Shown here in pieces: positions 7,287-16,406 of a DNA stretch of 31,282 bases. The notes beneath the pieces are model-generated. The model did no database searches. It worked only from the letters and a program-made list of their open reading frames with translations, and had not been told where the DNA came from. The translations under genes and the position numbers were made by a program. The stretch is from JAZFYD01 sp036443405 (lineage in GTDB: Bacteria > Planctomycetota > PLA2), in the NCBI GenBank assembly GCA_036443405.1, contig JAZFYD010000113.1:1-31282 (forward strand), written 5' to 3'. Each line of letters starts with the position of its first letter. Position 1 is the stretch's first letter.

Positions 7287-8057
7287 CTACTTCTTACGTC
7301 GGCCATCCGGGCCGCGAGCGCTCAAGGGCCCCTCGAGGGCGCCGGTGACAAACTGCCGCACCAGCGGGTCGCCGCTGTCCCGGAACTCGTCCGGGACGCC
7401 GCTGGCGATGATGCGGCCGTCGTAAAGCATCGCGACGCGGTCGGCGACGCGAAATGTCCCGGCCATGTCGTGGGACACGACCACGGAGGTGACCTTGAGT
7501 TTCTCTTTGAGGTCCAAAATGACCCGGTCGATGATGTGCGCGGTGACCGGATCCAGGCCGGTGGTGGGCTCGTCGTAGAGGATGATCTCGGGTTCGGTGA
7601 TGAGGCTGCGCGCCAACCCGGCACGCTTCCGCATGCCGCCGGAGATCTGCCCGGGCATCAGATGCCGCGAGCCGCTCAGTCCCACCAGCTCCAGCACTTC
7701 GTCGACTCGCCGGTCGATCTCTGGGGCCGGCGTCTTTGTGTTCTCCCGCAACGGGAGCGCAACGTTGTCACCGACCGACAGCCAGTTGATCAGCGCGCCG
7801 CTTTGGAAGAGATACCCCATGCGGGACCGGAGTTTGGCGAGACCCTTGCTGCTCAGGTCGTGCACGCTCTGCCCGTCGACAACCACGCGACCGCTGTCGG
7901 GCACCTGCAAGCCGATGATGACGCGCAGCAGCGTCGATTTCCCGGTGCCGGACGAGCCAATGACGACGAGGGTCTCCCCTGTCTTCACCTCGAGGCTGCA
8001 ATCGCGCAGCACGTGGCGCGTGCCGAAGGAGACGGAGATATTTTCGATCTGGATCAC
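7287..8057 (-). CDS. mlaF: MlaF-type ABC transporter ATPase
   Basis: This is the ATP-hydrolysing subunit that powers MlaE-type lipid permeases. The 256-aa product has a Walker A GSSGTGKST, a Q-loop (GYLFQSGAL), the signature ISGGMRKRAGLARSL, a Walker B EIILYDEPTTGLDP and the switch histidine in VVVSHD. I place the start at GTG 8057: it overlaps the mlaE stop as GTGA and starts the usual IQIENISVSFG. The same frame is open to 8891 opposite other genes, but the extra 278 codons have shadow-type composition. The ISGGMRKRAG signature is characteristic of the Mla subfamily rather than of generic importers. Coupling with mlaE and the 8-nt gap to mlaD support one complex. Confidence 0.95.
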   Translation of the reverse strand: MIQIENISVSFGTRHVLRDCSLEVKTGETLVVIGSSGTGKSTLLRVIIGLQVPDSGRVVVDGQSVHDLSSKGLAKLRSRMGYLFQSGALINWLSVGDNVALPLRENTKTPAPEIDRRVDEVLELVGLSGSRHLMPGQISGGMRKRAGLARSLITEPEIILYDEPTTGLDPVTAHIIDRVILDLKEKLKVTSVVVSHDMAGTFRVADRVAMLYDGRIIASGVPDEFRDSGDPLVRQFVTGALEGPLSARGPDGRRKK

Positions 8058-8833
8058 GACATGAACGCCCGGTAGACGAGCCAGGTGAAATCGTACGAGA
8101 TGATAAGAATCAAGACGATCGAGTGGATAACCGCTCTGCGCACCGCGCGGCCGACACCAAGTGCGCCACCTTGCGCCGTGAGACCCTGCGCGCACCCGAT
8201 CGCGCCGATGACCCCGCCGGTGAATCCCGCCTTGACGAGGCCGGCATAGACGTCCTTCGGCAGTCCGAACCACTCGCCGCCGCGCAGCGTCTCCATCGCG
8301 CTGTCGAGATAACGGCCGAATGGAACACCCATCTGCATCGATGCCACGAGCCCGCCGCCCAAGATGCCGATGTAGTCGGCGCACGCGGTCAGGAAGAATG
8401 TCATGATCGCGAGCGCGATCACGCGCGGCGCGGCGAGGTAGTCGATCGGATCGATCGACAGCACCTCGAGGGCGGCGACTTCCTCGGAAACGCGCATGGT
8501 CCCGATCTCGGCGGTGTACGCGCTCACGATCGTGCCCACCAGGATGATGCAGGTGATAAACGGCCCGAACTCGCGCGCGAAGGTCTGCGCGACGAGCGCG
8601 CCGATCAGATCCTCTTGGCCCAACTGGATCAACTGGAGGCCGGTTTGAAGGCAGAGGATCATGCCGGAGAACAGCGCGACGATCGCCACGACGAGAAGCG
8701 ACTTGAGGCCGCCCTCGTACATGAGAGTCATCGTCGACTTGAGACGGGGGCGCCGTATCGAGAACCAAAGCGACTTGACGAGGATCTGGACCGTGTAGCC
8801 CGCCATGTCGAATGCAGCGAAGAGTCGCCTCAT
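8054..8833 (-). CDS. mlaE: MlaE-type ABC lipid transporter permease
   Basis: This 259-aa membrane protein is the permease of the MCE-associated ABC transporter in the inner membrane. Five or so hydrophobic spans are visible: about 45-70, 95-112, 140-165, 205-220 and 235-255. Family landmarks are FAREFGPFITCIILVG followed by AEIGTMRVSEEVAALEVLSIDP, which matches the conserved REMGP...AELGTMRVTEQIDAL region of MlaE. It overlaps the preceding WPFY-repeat lipoprotein gene by 4 nt (ATGA) and the mlaF start by 4 nt (GTGA), a sign of tight co-translation. Family assignment is firm; the number of spans is by eye. Confidence 0.95.
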   Translation of the reverse strand: MRRLFAAFDMAGYTVQILVKSLWFSIRRPRLKSTMTLMYEGGLKSLLVVAIVALFSGMILCLQTGLQLIQLGQEDLIGALVAQTFAREFGPFITCIILVGTIVSAYTAEIGTMRVSEEVAALEVLSIDPIDYLAAPRVIALAIMTFFLTACADYIGILGGGLVASMQMGVPFGRYLDSAMETLRGGEWFGLPKDVYAGLVKAGFTGGVIGAIGCAQGLTAQGGALGVGRAVRRAVIHSIVLILIISYDFTWLVYRAFMS

Positions 8834-10386
8834 TTGGCTTCCACCTCCGCGGCCGCGCCGAGACGGGCCATTTCGGGTTGGTCGGCCTCATCCGAACCGC
8901 CGAGCGGAATCCGGATGCCCCAAAACAGGCGCAGGCTTCGCTTGCCCTTCTCGCTCTCGACGCCGAGCAGCCCGCCGAGCAAGCGAACGTGGTTCTTACC
9001 GTCCTCGGCGGTGCGCCGGCTGTAGAGCAGGGGCACCTTCACGCTCATGCTCTCTTTCGTCGAACGCGACTGGATGAGCCCGAGGATCCACTTCCGGTCG
9101 GTGTCGCCGTCCGGGGTCACGCGTTTCGAAAACAGCGTGAAAAACGGTGTGAAGCTGGAAACCTGCTGTCGCGCTGCCGGCGAGTCGAACGGGATCAGCC
9201 GCGGGATCCGGACCTCGCGGGTGCCGTCGTAGTAGGTCTCCCAACGTCCGATCGGCCAGATGATCTTCTTCTTGTGCTGCTGGCCCTTGTCATTGACGTA
9301 GTGCGTCTTCTGCACGAACGGAACGATGTAGTCGAGCCGCCCGCGGACGTGGCCGTCATCGACGGTGACTTTGCGGACGAGCGGCCACGCCCAGTAGCGC
9401 GTGGTGGTGTATCCGGTGCGGCGGTACTCGTAAAACGGCCACGCGCGCCGGACTTCGAGCGCGTCCGCGCCGCCGGCGCGTTGATAGAACGGCCAGACCG
9501 CCCGGCTCTTCTCGCCGGTGAGGTAGTTGTCGCGCGCGTGATAGAACGGGAACATGATCGTCGTGACGCTCTCGGTGGCGGTCTTGCTCCGGCCGACAAG
9601 CGGGAAGAGGTGGAACGAGCTCTGCTCTTTTTCCACGTTGCGGCTGTAGGTGTAGAACGGCCAAGCGACAAAGCCGGACTCCGTGCCGTCCGACCCGCGG
9701 CTCTTGCCATAAAACGGAAGCACGCGGAAGCGGCGGCGGCCGCCCTCCTTCCCGTCGGTACCCCAACTCACAAACGGCCAGGGCGCGTTATGGGCCTTGA
9801 AGTCGCCCAGCTGCGACTGGATGTAGAACGGGGTCACCATCGTCAGGCGGTCGTAGCCCAGAAATCCCCGGGTAGTGCCGCCGATGGGGAAGATCAGGAG
9901 ATCGTCGCTGCCCACGAACACAAACGGCAGGAGCATCGCGAACCAGCTCTCGTCGCCGGGCGTCTTGCGCGAGACGCGGTAGTAGAGCGGCGCGCGCACC
10001 GACACGAAGTGCTCGCTCTCGTACTTGAGGAACACCGGCCCGAGGATGTTGGTCCGGACCTCCTTGCCGTCCGGGCTCACCTGGCGCGAGTAAAACGGCC
10101 GGACCTGGAGGTTCTCGCCCGTCTTGCCCGAGGTCCGCTCGTAAAACGGGTACAGGACCGCGCTCTCGCGGCCGTCCTTTTCCAGGGTTTCCCGCTCGCG
10201 GTACCAGGGGTGGGCATCCCGATCTTGCGGCCCCACACAGGCGAGCAGGAAAGTGGCGAGGAGGGGCCCGAGCACCCTCAGGGCTCGTCTCCGGGCGGGA
10301 CGGGGGACGGAGCCCTCACCAAAAGGAATGAAGGACCCTACGCTCCGAGACCGGCTCCGCCGATGGAAGGGAGTGGAGGCGTGCAT
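8830..10386 (-). CDS. WPFY-repeat lipoprotein, probable partner of the Mla system
   Basis: A protein of roughly 480-520 aa built from about 17 short units centred on W/x-P-F/L-Y/V (for example AWPFYTY, VWPFYQR, AWPFYEY, MFPFYHA, VLPFYGK), spaced 20-35 residues and separated by strands rich in aromatic and charged residues. I know no function for it. Near the N-terminus GPLLATFLLAC is a lipoprotein signal with a lipobox cysteine. The start is uncertain: ATG 10386 leaves a 49-residue lead before the cysteine, whereas GTG 10275 or a CTG at 10281 would give a normal-length signal. A late start would also leave room for promoters between it and the divergent lipoprotein gene at 10385. It overlaps mlaE by 4 nt, implying a shared job; an outer-membrane-side role in lipid transfer is inference. 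Confidence 0.85.
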   Translation of the reverse strand: MHASTPFHRRSRSRSVGSFIPFGEGSVPRPARRRALRVLGPLLATFLLACVGPQDRDAHPWYRERETLEKDGRESAVLYPFYERTSGKTGENLQVRPFYSRQVSPDGKEVRTNILGPVFLKYESEHFVSVRAPLYYRVSRKTPGDESWFAMLLPFVFVGSDDLLIFPIGGTTRGFLGYDRLTMVTPFYIQSQLGDFKAHNAPWPFVSWGTDGKEGGRRRFRVLPFYGKSRGSDGTESGFVAWPFYTYSRNVEKEQSSFHLFPLVGRSKTATESVTTIMFPFYHARDNYLTGEKSRAVWPFYQRAGGADALEVRRAWPFYEYRRTGYTTTRYWAWPLVRKVTVDDGHVRGRLDYIVPFVQKTHYVNDKGQQHKKKIIWPIGRWETYYDGTREVRIPRLIPFDSPAARQQVSSFTPFFTLFSKRVTPDGDTDRKWILGLIQSRSTKESMSVKVPLLYSRRTAEDGKNHVRLLGGLLGVESEKGKRSLRLFWGIRIPLGGSDEADQPEMARLGAAAEVEAK

Positions 10387-10969
10387 GAAACTCTGGCTGC
10401 CGTTGTTCCTATTTCTTCTTATCGGCTGTGAAACGACCTTCGAGTCGACCGACAGCGATGTCGAGATCGATCCCGAGGAGCAGATCTTCATTTCCGAGTC
10501 GGATTTAGAGCCGCTGAACTCGTTCATTCTCGAGACTCGGAGACTGATCGTTGCGGACTACATTCGGATCGACATGTCGGTGCACTACTTCGAGGAGCGG
10601 ATCGGTCTCACGCGGGACTTCCGCTACGTCACCCGCAAGAAAGCCACGTCGAGAGACGGAGCGCGCGTGATCATTCTCAAGAACACGAACTCGGACCAGG
10701 TGACGAACATCGACCCGGCCCTGTTGCCTCGCGTCACGTTCGACGATGGGCTCGAAGTACGCGCCTACGACGAGTTGCGCATCTACCTTCGGGCTACCAA
10801 AACGAGGCAAAAGCCGGTTTTCCTGACCATCACGGCGACCTCGACTCGGGAAAGCAAGATGTGGGTGTACAACCGCCTCGAGGCGGAACGGCCCCGGATC
10901 TCCTTGAGCGCGAGCCTGAACTGGAACGAGAGCAAAGAGAAGTACTCGCTCCAGTCCAGTATCCGTTAG
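10385..10969 (+). CDS. Lipoprotein of unknown function
   Basis: A 194-aa lipoprotein. The ATG at 10385 begins a textbook signal (MKLWLPLFLFLLIGC) with lipobox LIGC and mature N-terminal cysteine at residue 15. A ribosome binding site GGAG lies a few bases upstream within TGGAGGCGTGC, which decides this start against upstream ATG codons of the open frame. The mature part is acidic at first, then has beta-strand-like segments (VIILKNTNSDQV, RVTFDDGLEVRAYDELRIYLRAT, VFLTITATST), resembling a small beta-sandwich. I cannot name a family. Its start codon abuts the farthest possible start of the divergent WPFY lipoprotein gene, so the two may share a control region. Confidence 0.85.
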   Translation: MKLWLPLFLFLLIGCETTFESTDSDVEIDPEEQIFISESDLEPLNSFILETRRLIVADYIRIDMSVHYFEERIGLTRDFRYVTRKKATSRDGARVIILKNTNSDQVTNIDPALLPRVTFDDGLEVRAYDELRIYLRATKTRQKPVFLTITATSTRESKMWVYNRLEAERPRISLSASLNWNESKEKYSLQSSIR

Positions 10970-11108
10970 CCCGGGTTATTCACGAGGCGGGCGCGTTGCT
11001 TCTGCGCGGTTAGACGAACCGGCTCCTTCGGTATGCGCGTTTCTACGTTTGAAGTTCAGACCAACGCCTTCCGGGCCAGGTCGGCGCGGCGCGGTCGAGT
11101 GGTGTAGC

Positions 11109-11122
11109 GACGGGGCCCCGTC
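11109..11122. other. 14-bp perfect palindrome upstream of sucC
   Basis: GACGGGGCCCCGTC is perfectly self-complementary, 65 nt before the sucC start, in a 217-nt gap between the lipoprotein gene and sucC. It could bind a dimeric regulator or simply reflect GC-rich sequence. The rest of the gap contains a weak GCCCG...CGGGC hairpin (10969-10992) just after the lipoprotein stop and no promoter I would defend. Confidence 0.25.
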
Positions 11123-11186
11123 CTGCGGGACTCGTAGTTCATTTGTTGGCTCCGGGAGAGCCCGTGCGGTACCGTGCGCGGGAGCC

Positions 11187-12334
<1,148 letters not shown>

Positions 12335-12338
<4 letters not shown>

Positions 12339-13207
12339 GCGTCCTGGTCAACAAGAACAGCAAAATCCTCATCCAGGGCCTCGGGAGCGCGGGCAAATTC
12401 CACACGGCGCAGTGCCGCGAGTACGGCACGAACGTTGTCGCCGCGGCCAAACCGGGTGCGGGCGGCACGGATTGGGAAGGCGTCCCGATCTTTCACACGG
12501 TGCGCGAGGCGAAAGATCGGACCGGCGCGGACGTGTCGTTGATCTTCGTGCCGGCGCCGTTTGCGGCCGACGCGATCTTGGAAGCGGCCGCCGCGGAGAT
12601 CCCGCTGATCGTCACGATCACCGAGGGCATCCCGACGCTGGACATGGTGCGCGTGAAGGACGTGCTCGACAACAGCGCATCGCGCATGATCGGACCGAAC
12701 TGCCCGGGCATCATCACGCCCGGCGAAGCCAAGATCGGCATCATGCCGGGGTACATCCATCAGCCCGGCAAGGTCGGCGTCGTGAGCCGCTCCGGCACGC
12801 TCACGTACGAAGCGGTGTGGCAACTCAGCGAGCGCGGCATCGGCCAAAGCACGTGCATCGGTATCGGCGGCGATCCGGTTCAGGGCATGGACTTCGTCGA
12901 CACCCTCCGGCTGTTCCACGAGGACAAAGACACCGAAGCGGTCGTCATGATCGGCGAGATCGGCGGCACGGCCGAGGAGGAGGGCGCGGCGTTCATCAAG
13001 GAGCACATGCAGGGTGTTCCGGTGGTGAGTTTCATCGCAGGCGCGACGGCGCCTCCGGGCAAACGCATGGGGCACGCGGGCGCGATCATCGCGGGCGGTT
13101 CCGGCAAGGCCGAGGACAAGAAACGCGCGCTTGCGGACGCCGGTGCGATCGTGGTCGAGACCCCGGCGGACATCGGTGCGGCGATGGCCGAAGCGCTCGG
13201 CGTGTAG
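12335..13207 (+). CDS. sucD: Succinyl-CoA ligase alpha subunit
   Basis: The alpha subunit binds CoA and carries the phosphohistidine intermediate. The 290-aa product has the N-terminal Rossmann CoA-binding domain (ILIQGLGSAGKFHTAQCREYGT), MIGPNCPGIITPGE around residue 118, SRSGTLTYEAVWQLS, and the catalytic histidine H247 in GKRMGHAGAIIAGG. The first glycine loop reads GLGSAG and is followed by VAAAKPGAGG rather than the usual ITGKQG and VGGVTPGKGG, a mild divergence. Its ATG overlaps the sucC stop as ATGA, so the two subunits are translationally coupled. Downstream 112 nt separate it from the exported haem-protein gene. Confidence 0.98.
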
Positions 13208-13284
13208 GCGAGCCTCAGCCCCAAATCGACACCGCCAGCGGGCGCGACGGGGCCGTTTCGTCCGGCGAGGACCCGCGAACCGGC

Positions 13285-13290
13285 TAGAAT
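13285..13290 (+). promoter_or_regulatory. Possible -10 element upstream of the exported redox cluster
   Basis: TAGAAT matches the TATAAT consensus at five of six positions, 29 nt before the TTG start at 13320, in the gap after sucD. I find no convincing -35 hexamer at 16-18 nt spacing. If real, the exported redox cluster has its own promoter rather than only read-through from sucCD. Confidence 0.25.
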
Positions 13291-13310
13291 CCACACTGGA
13301 CTCGAAGGAC

Positions 13311-13315
13311 GGAGG
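13311..13315 (+). promoter_or_regulatory. Shine-Dalgarno site that fixes a TTG start
   Basis: GGAGG lies 4 nt before TTG 13320. The TTG begins a signal peptide with two arginines and a hydrophobic core, whereas the upstream frame overlaps sucD. Together these identify TTG as the start of the haem-protein gene although no ATG is nearby. Confidence 0.6.
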
Positions 13316-13319
13316 ATTC

Positions 13320-15122
13320 TTGCGGCGCAATCAGCTGATCGGCTTGGCGGCTCTCCTTTTGTTGGCGACGGCATTTGTGTCGGCTGATCCGATGGTGGGC
13401 CGCCCGCCCTCGGGACCCCGATCCGGCGATCTCCTGTTTTTCTCGGAATCCCTGGCCGCGACGATCCATCACAACTGCGCCGGTTGCCACTCCGACGAGG
13501 AGACGGCGGGGCGATACCTCCTGCGGCCGTTGGACCGTCTGGACCGGCCGAATCCCGAGATCGTGCTCCAGAACTTCCGGACGTCCCTGGCGTTCTTGAA
13601 TCCGGTCGATCCAGAGCGCAGCGAGTTGTTGCAAAAGGCGATGGGGGAACTGTCCCACGGCGGCGGCGCGATCTTCGGTTCGCCGACATCCAAGGAGTTT
13701 CAAGCGCTCTCCGATTTCGCACAGGGCGCGACCTCGGACAACCATCCGCCCGACGCGATCACCGATGCTTTCCTGGACGCGCGCACCGGGGAGCTCGCGA
13801 CGCTTGACGGATCGTTGTCGGCCGACCGTGACGACGACCGCATCGGGTTCTCCTGGACCCTCCTACGAAAGCCCGACCGCAGCGTCGCGACGTTGACCGA
13901 CGCCCACCTCGAATCCGCGTCCTTCCGGGCGGACCACCCGGGAATCTACGAAGCGGAGCTGCGCGTGACGGATGGCCGTTTGTGGAGCGCACCCTCGACC
14001 CTGCGTGTGACCGTCCGTGGTGAAGCAACGACGATGGTCCCGGAGAAGACCGAGCCGCAAGCACCCGACGCGATGCCGGCGGTGCCGTTTCACGAACGCC
14101 GTCTGGACGCCCGCCGCCTGAAGCTCATCCGGCGGCTCTCGTTCGATCTCCTGTGGCGCGGACCGCGTCTGCATGAGATGTCCCGGTGGTACGAGCTGTC
14201 GCACCGCGAACTCGTGTCCGCGTTCTTGGAGAGCGAGGAGATGTGGCGGACGTGGTACGAGAGACAGCTCTACTACTTCCTCCTGCTCGACCGCTTCCGT
14301 CCGAAGGAAGGACGCCTGACAACGATCCCGACCAGGCTCGCACGCGGCGAACTCGACGCGCCGCTCGCGTTGCAGGAGATCATTCGCAGTCAGTACTTCG
14401 CCGCGCGGAATCCGGGCAACGACACGTTTGTAACCGTCATCCTCGAGCAGTGTCTCGGCATGACGGTGCAGGAGCGCAAGAACAAGCGCATCCTCGATGC
14501 CGGCAAGAAGATGTACGACGGCTACCGCGCAAGGATGTTCAAGGAACGCGGAAACAGCCAGGCTGCGTTTGTGCGGATCGTGTGCAACCAGCCCGGGTAT
14601 CACGAGCATTTCCTGCGCCGGACCTATTCCGGGCTGCACGGCGGCGGGGAGATCCCGGCCCCGATTCTCCAACGCGATCTCGAACGGCTGGCAAAAGACC
14701 CGGTGCAGTTCCGCGCGATCCTGCACGACTGGCTGACCGCACCGACGTACTTGAACGCCGTCGACGACGTCCGAAACAAGCCCGAGATCCCGTACGTCCG
14801 CTCGCTGTTCATCGATACGCTCGACCGGATGCCGACGTACGAGGAGCTGCGCAACGTGCGCAATGCGTTCCTGTCGATTTCCGATCCCACCCCGATCCGC
14901 CTGGTGATGGGGCGCGTGCTGCTCCAGTCCGCCGGCGCGCGGATCCCCGCTGCGTTGGACGCCAAGCGGTTTGTGACGGAACAGTTCCTTAGGCTGTTGG
15001 CACGCATGCCGACGAGCGGGGAGCTGCAGACTTTTTCCAACAAACTCGTTCGGGATCCAAACGTGACCCCGACCGTGGTCGTCTGGGCGCTTCTGTCCAG
15101 CGCCGAATATCAGACGTATTGA
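13320..15122 (+). CDS. Exported monohaem protein with PKD-like and DUF1549-like regions
   Basis: A 600-aa exported protein. TTG 13320 starts a signal peptide (MRRNQLIGLAALLLLATAFVSA). Residues 53-57 are CAGCH, a covalent c-type haem site in a setting (HHNCAGCHSDEETAG) like planctomycete-type cytochromes. Residues about 140-235 form a PKD/Ig-like domain: PPDAITDAF, LDGSLSADRDDDRIGFSWTL, then ADHPGIYEAELRVTDG. From about 255 the sequence RRLKLIRRLSFDLLWRGP recalls the opening of DUF1549/PSD1-type proteins and continues helical to the end, with a DRMPTYEEL and LARMPTSGEL pair. I infer a surface or periplasmic protein working with the next gene, as DUF1549/DUF1553 and DUF1501 genes commonly pair. 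No enzymatic residue is identified, and the DUF1549 resemblance is partial. Confidence 0.88.
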   Translation: MRRNQLIGLAALLLLATAFVSADPMVGRPPSGPRSGDLLFFSESLAATIHHNCAGCHSDEETAGRYLLRPLDRLDRPNPEIVLQNFRTSLAFLNPVDPERSELLQKAMGELSHGGGAIFGSPTSKEFQALSDFAQGATSDNHPPDAITDAFLDARTGELATLDGSLSADRDDDRIGFSWTLLRKPDRSVATLTDAHLESASFRADHPGIYEAELRVTDGRLWSAPSTLRVTVRGEATTMVPEKTEPQAPDAMPAVPFHERRLDARRLKLIRRLSFDLLWRGPRLHEMSRWYELSHRELVSAFLESEEMWRTWYERQLYYFLLLDRFRPKEGRLTTIPTRLARGELDAPLALQEIIRSQYFAARNPGNDTFVTVILEQCLGMTVQERKNKRILDAGKKMYDGYRARMFKERGNSQAAFVRIVCNQPGYHEHFLRRTYSGLHGGGEIPAPILQRDLERLAKDPVQFRAILHDWLTAPTYLNAVDDVRNKPEIPYVRSLFIDTLDRMPTYEELRNVRNAFLSISDPTPIRLVMGRVLLQSAGARIPAALDAKRFVTEQFLRLLARMPTSGELQTFSNKLVRDPNVTPTVVVWALLSSAEYQTY

Positions 15123-15130
15123 CGTGAAAC

Positions 15131-15191
15131 AGTGTTTTTGGCCCAACGGCTGACGCCGCAGTGTTACCGGCCCAACGGCTGACGCCGTTGG
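15131..15191. repeat. Doublet of palindromic hairpin repeat (REP-like), copy set 1
   Basis: Two direct units of about 29 nt, each starting AGTGTT and containing GGCCCAACGGCTGACGCCG, lie in tandem. The second unit contains the complete palindrome CCAACGGCTGACGCCGTTGG (15172-15191), a perfect 8-bp stem with a TGAC loop; in the first (15143-15158) the last four bases are changed. The doublet lies wholly in the 101-nt gap between two genes of the exported redox cluster. The complete motif recurs twice near 26,104. Confidence 0.85.
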
Positions 15192-15223
15192 AGCAATGAC
15201 CGACGAAGACCGAGGAAAAAACC

Positions 15224-16369
15224 ATGTGCATCGATCTCACCCGTCGCAACCTGCTCACGACGAGCGGCGTCGCCATGCTCTCCTTGCCGTTCCTGAATTC
15301 GCCGGCGTTCGCGCGCAAAAAGCGCAAGACGAAACATGTGATCGTCGTGGCGTTCGCGGGCGGCGTTCGCAGCCGCGAGACCATCGGCACGCCGGCCAAC
15401 GTTCCGAACCTGATGCGCATCGCGCAAAAAGGGGTCATTGCACCGAATATCGGTGTCATGAACAACGGGCACTTCGGCGCGACGATGTCGATCTTCACGG
15501 GCATTCGGGAGTTCCGCGGCATCCGCGAAAACGAGCGCGGCGAGAACCCGACGCTGTTCGAGTACGTGCGCAAACACAAGGAGGTCCCGGCGAATCTCAC
15601 GTGGCTTTCGACGAGCGGTGGCGTGCAGCAGCGCAACCTCGTCTACGGCAGCCACAAGGACTACGGCGAAGACTACGGTGCCAACCTCATCGATGGCGAC
15701 GGCGTGTTCAATGCCGAGTTCCGCCGCGTGCTCGACACGTTCGGGCGGCCGCGGGTTCCGGGCGCGGCGGAGGAGAAGGCGCTGGAAGGCCTGCGCGGAT
15801 CCATGAAGAGCGCGCCGACCGTCAAGGGCGGGGTCGCCAACGACCCGGCCACGGTCCAGAAACTGCAGAAGTACATCCTTCAGGAGATCGCCGGGCAAAC
15901 ATCGCGCATCACGGGTCCCGGTGCGGGCGACGCGCGCGCGATCCGCGTCGCGGTTTCCGTCCTCCGCATCTTCAGGCCGACCCTGATGGGCGTTGTGCTG
16001 ACCAACGCGGACATCGCGCACGGCAACTACAACGGCTACGTGCAGGTCATCAAGCGCGCCGACGAGCAACTCGGGCTTTTGTGGGACGCGATCCAGGCCG
16101 ATCCCGAGCTGCGCGATTCCACATCGATCATGGTCCTGCCCGAGTTCGGCCGCGATCGCAATACGAACCAACGAAACGGCCTCGACCACGGCGACAACTC
16201 GCCGGACCTGCTCAAGGTCGGCATGGTGGCCGCCGGTCCGGACTTCCGCCAGGGCAAGACCGTCACCGCGGAGATGAAGAGCATCGACGTGTGCTCCACC
16301 GCGTGCGAGTTGCTCGGCGTGAAAGCCGAACACGCGGCCGGCAAGGTCATGACCCCGATCCTGGCGTGA
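15224..16369 (+). CDS. Tat-type exported alkaline-phosphatase-superfamily protein (DUF1501-like)
   Basis: A 381-aa protein with a twin-arginine-type N-terminus (TRRNLLTTSGVAMLSLPFL) ending near FARKK, so it is probably exported folded. The fold features of the alkaline phosphatase/sulfatase superfamily are visible: NGHFGATMSIFTG (nucleophile loop region, about residue 83-95), ADIAHGNYNGYVQVIKRADEQLGLLWDAIQ, and VLPEFGRDRN...GLDHGD, which closely resembles the SEFGRTP...GRDH ending of DUF1501 proteins. The first strand reads VVAFAGGVRSRE, lacking the aspartate that normally opens the metal site, so hydrolase activity is doubtful. A GAGG ribosome binding site precedes the ATG. The gene follows the hairpin doublet and precedes the decahaem gene by 37 nt. 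Confidence 0.88.
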   Translation: MCIDLTRRNLLTTSGVAMLSLPFLNSPAFARKKRKTKHVIVVAFAGGVRSRETIGTPANVPNLMRIAQKGVIAPNIGVMNNGHFGATMSIFTGIREFRGIRENERGENPTLFEYVRKHKEVPANLTWLSTSGGVQQRNLVYGSHKDYGEDYGANLIDGDGVFNAEFRRVLDTFGRPRVPGAAEEKALEGLRGSMKSAPTVKGGVANDPATVQKLQKYILQEIAGQTSRITGPGAGDARAIRVAVSVLRIFRPTLMGVVLTNADIAHGNYNGYVQVIKRADEQLGLLWDAIQADPELRDSTSIMVLPEFGRDRNTNQRNGLDHGDNSPDLLKVGMVAAGPDFRQGKTVTAEMKSIDVCSTACELLGVKAEHAAGKVMTPILA

Positions 16370-16406
16370 TTCGCGTGGCGTCCGTGAGTTATCTGGGCCG
16401 CTGCGC

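Noticed and set aside
7287..8891. Full 534-codon frame as one long ABC protein
   Set aside because: The N-terminal 278 codons lie over mlaE in another frame and are Arg-rich shadow; GTG 8057 starts the canonical MlaF.
8812..10431. A 539-codon plus-strand frame opposite the WPFY lipoprotein
   Set aside because: The WPFY repeats on the minus strand are clearly protein-like; the plus frame is low in recognisable motifs and is a shadow.
10969..10992. GCCCG...CGGGC hairpin after the lipoprotein gene as a terminator
   Set aside because: Only 5 bp of stem, a 14-nt loop and no U-run; not strong enough for a feature call.
15131..15191. CRISPR array
   Set aside because: Only two units with no spacers of regular length and an internal palindrome; the same motif occurs elsewhere as a doublet, so a REP-type element fits better.
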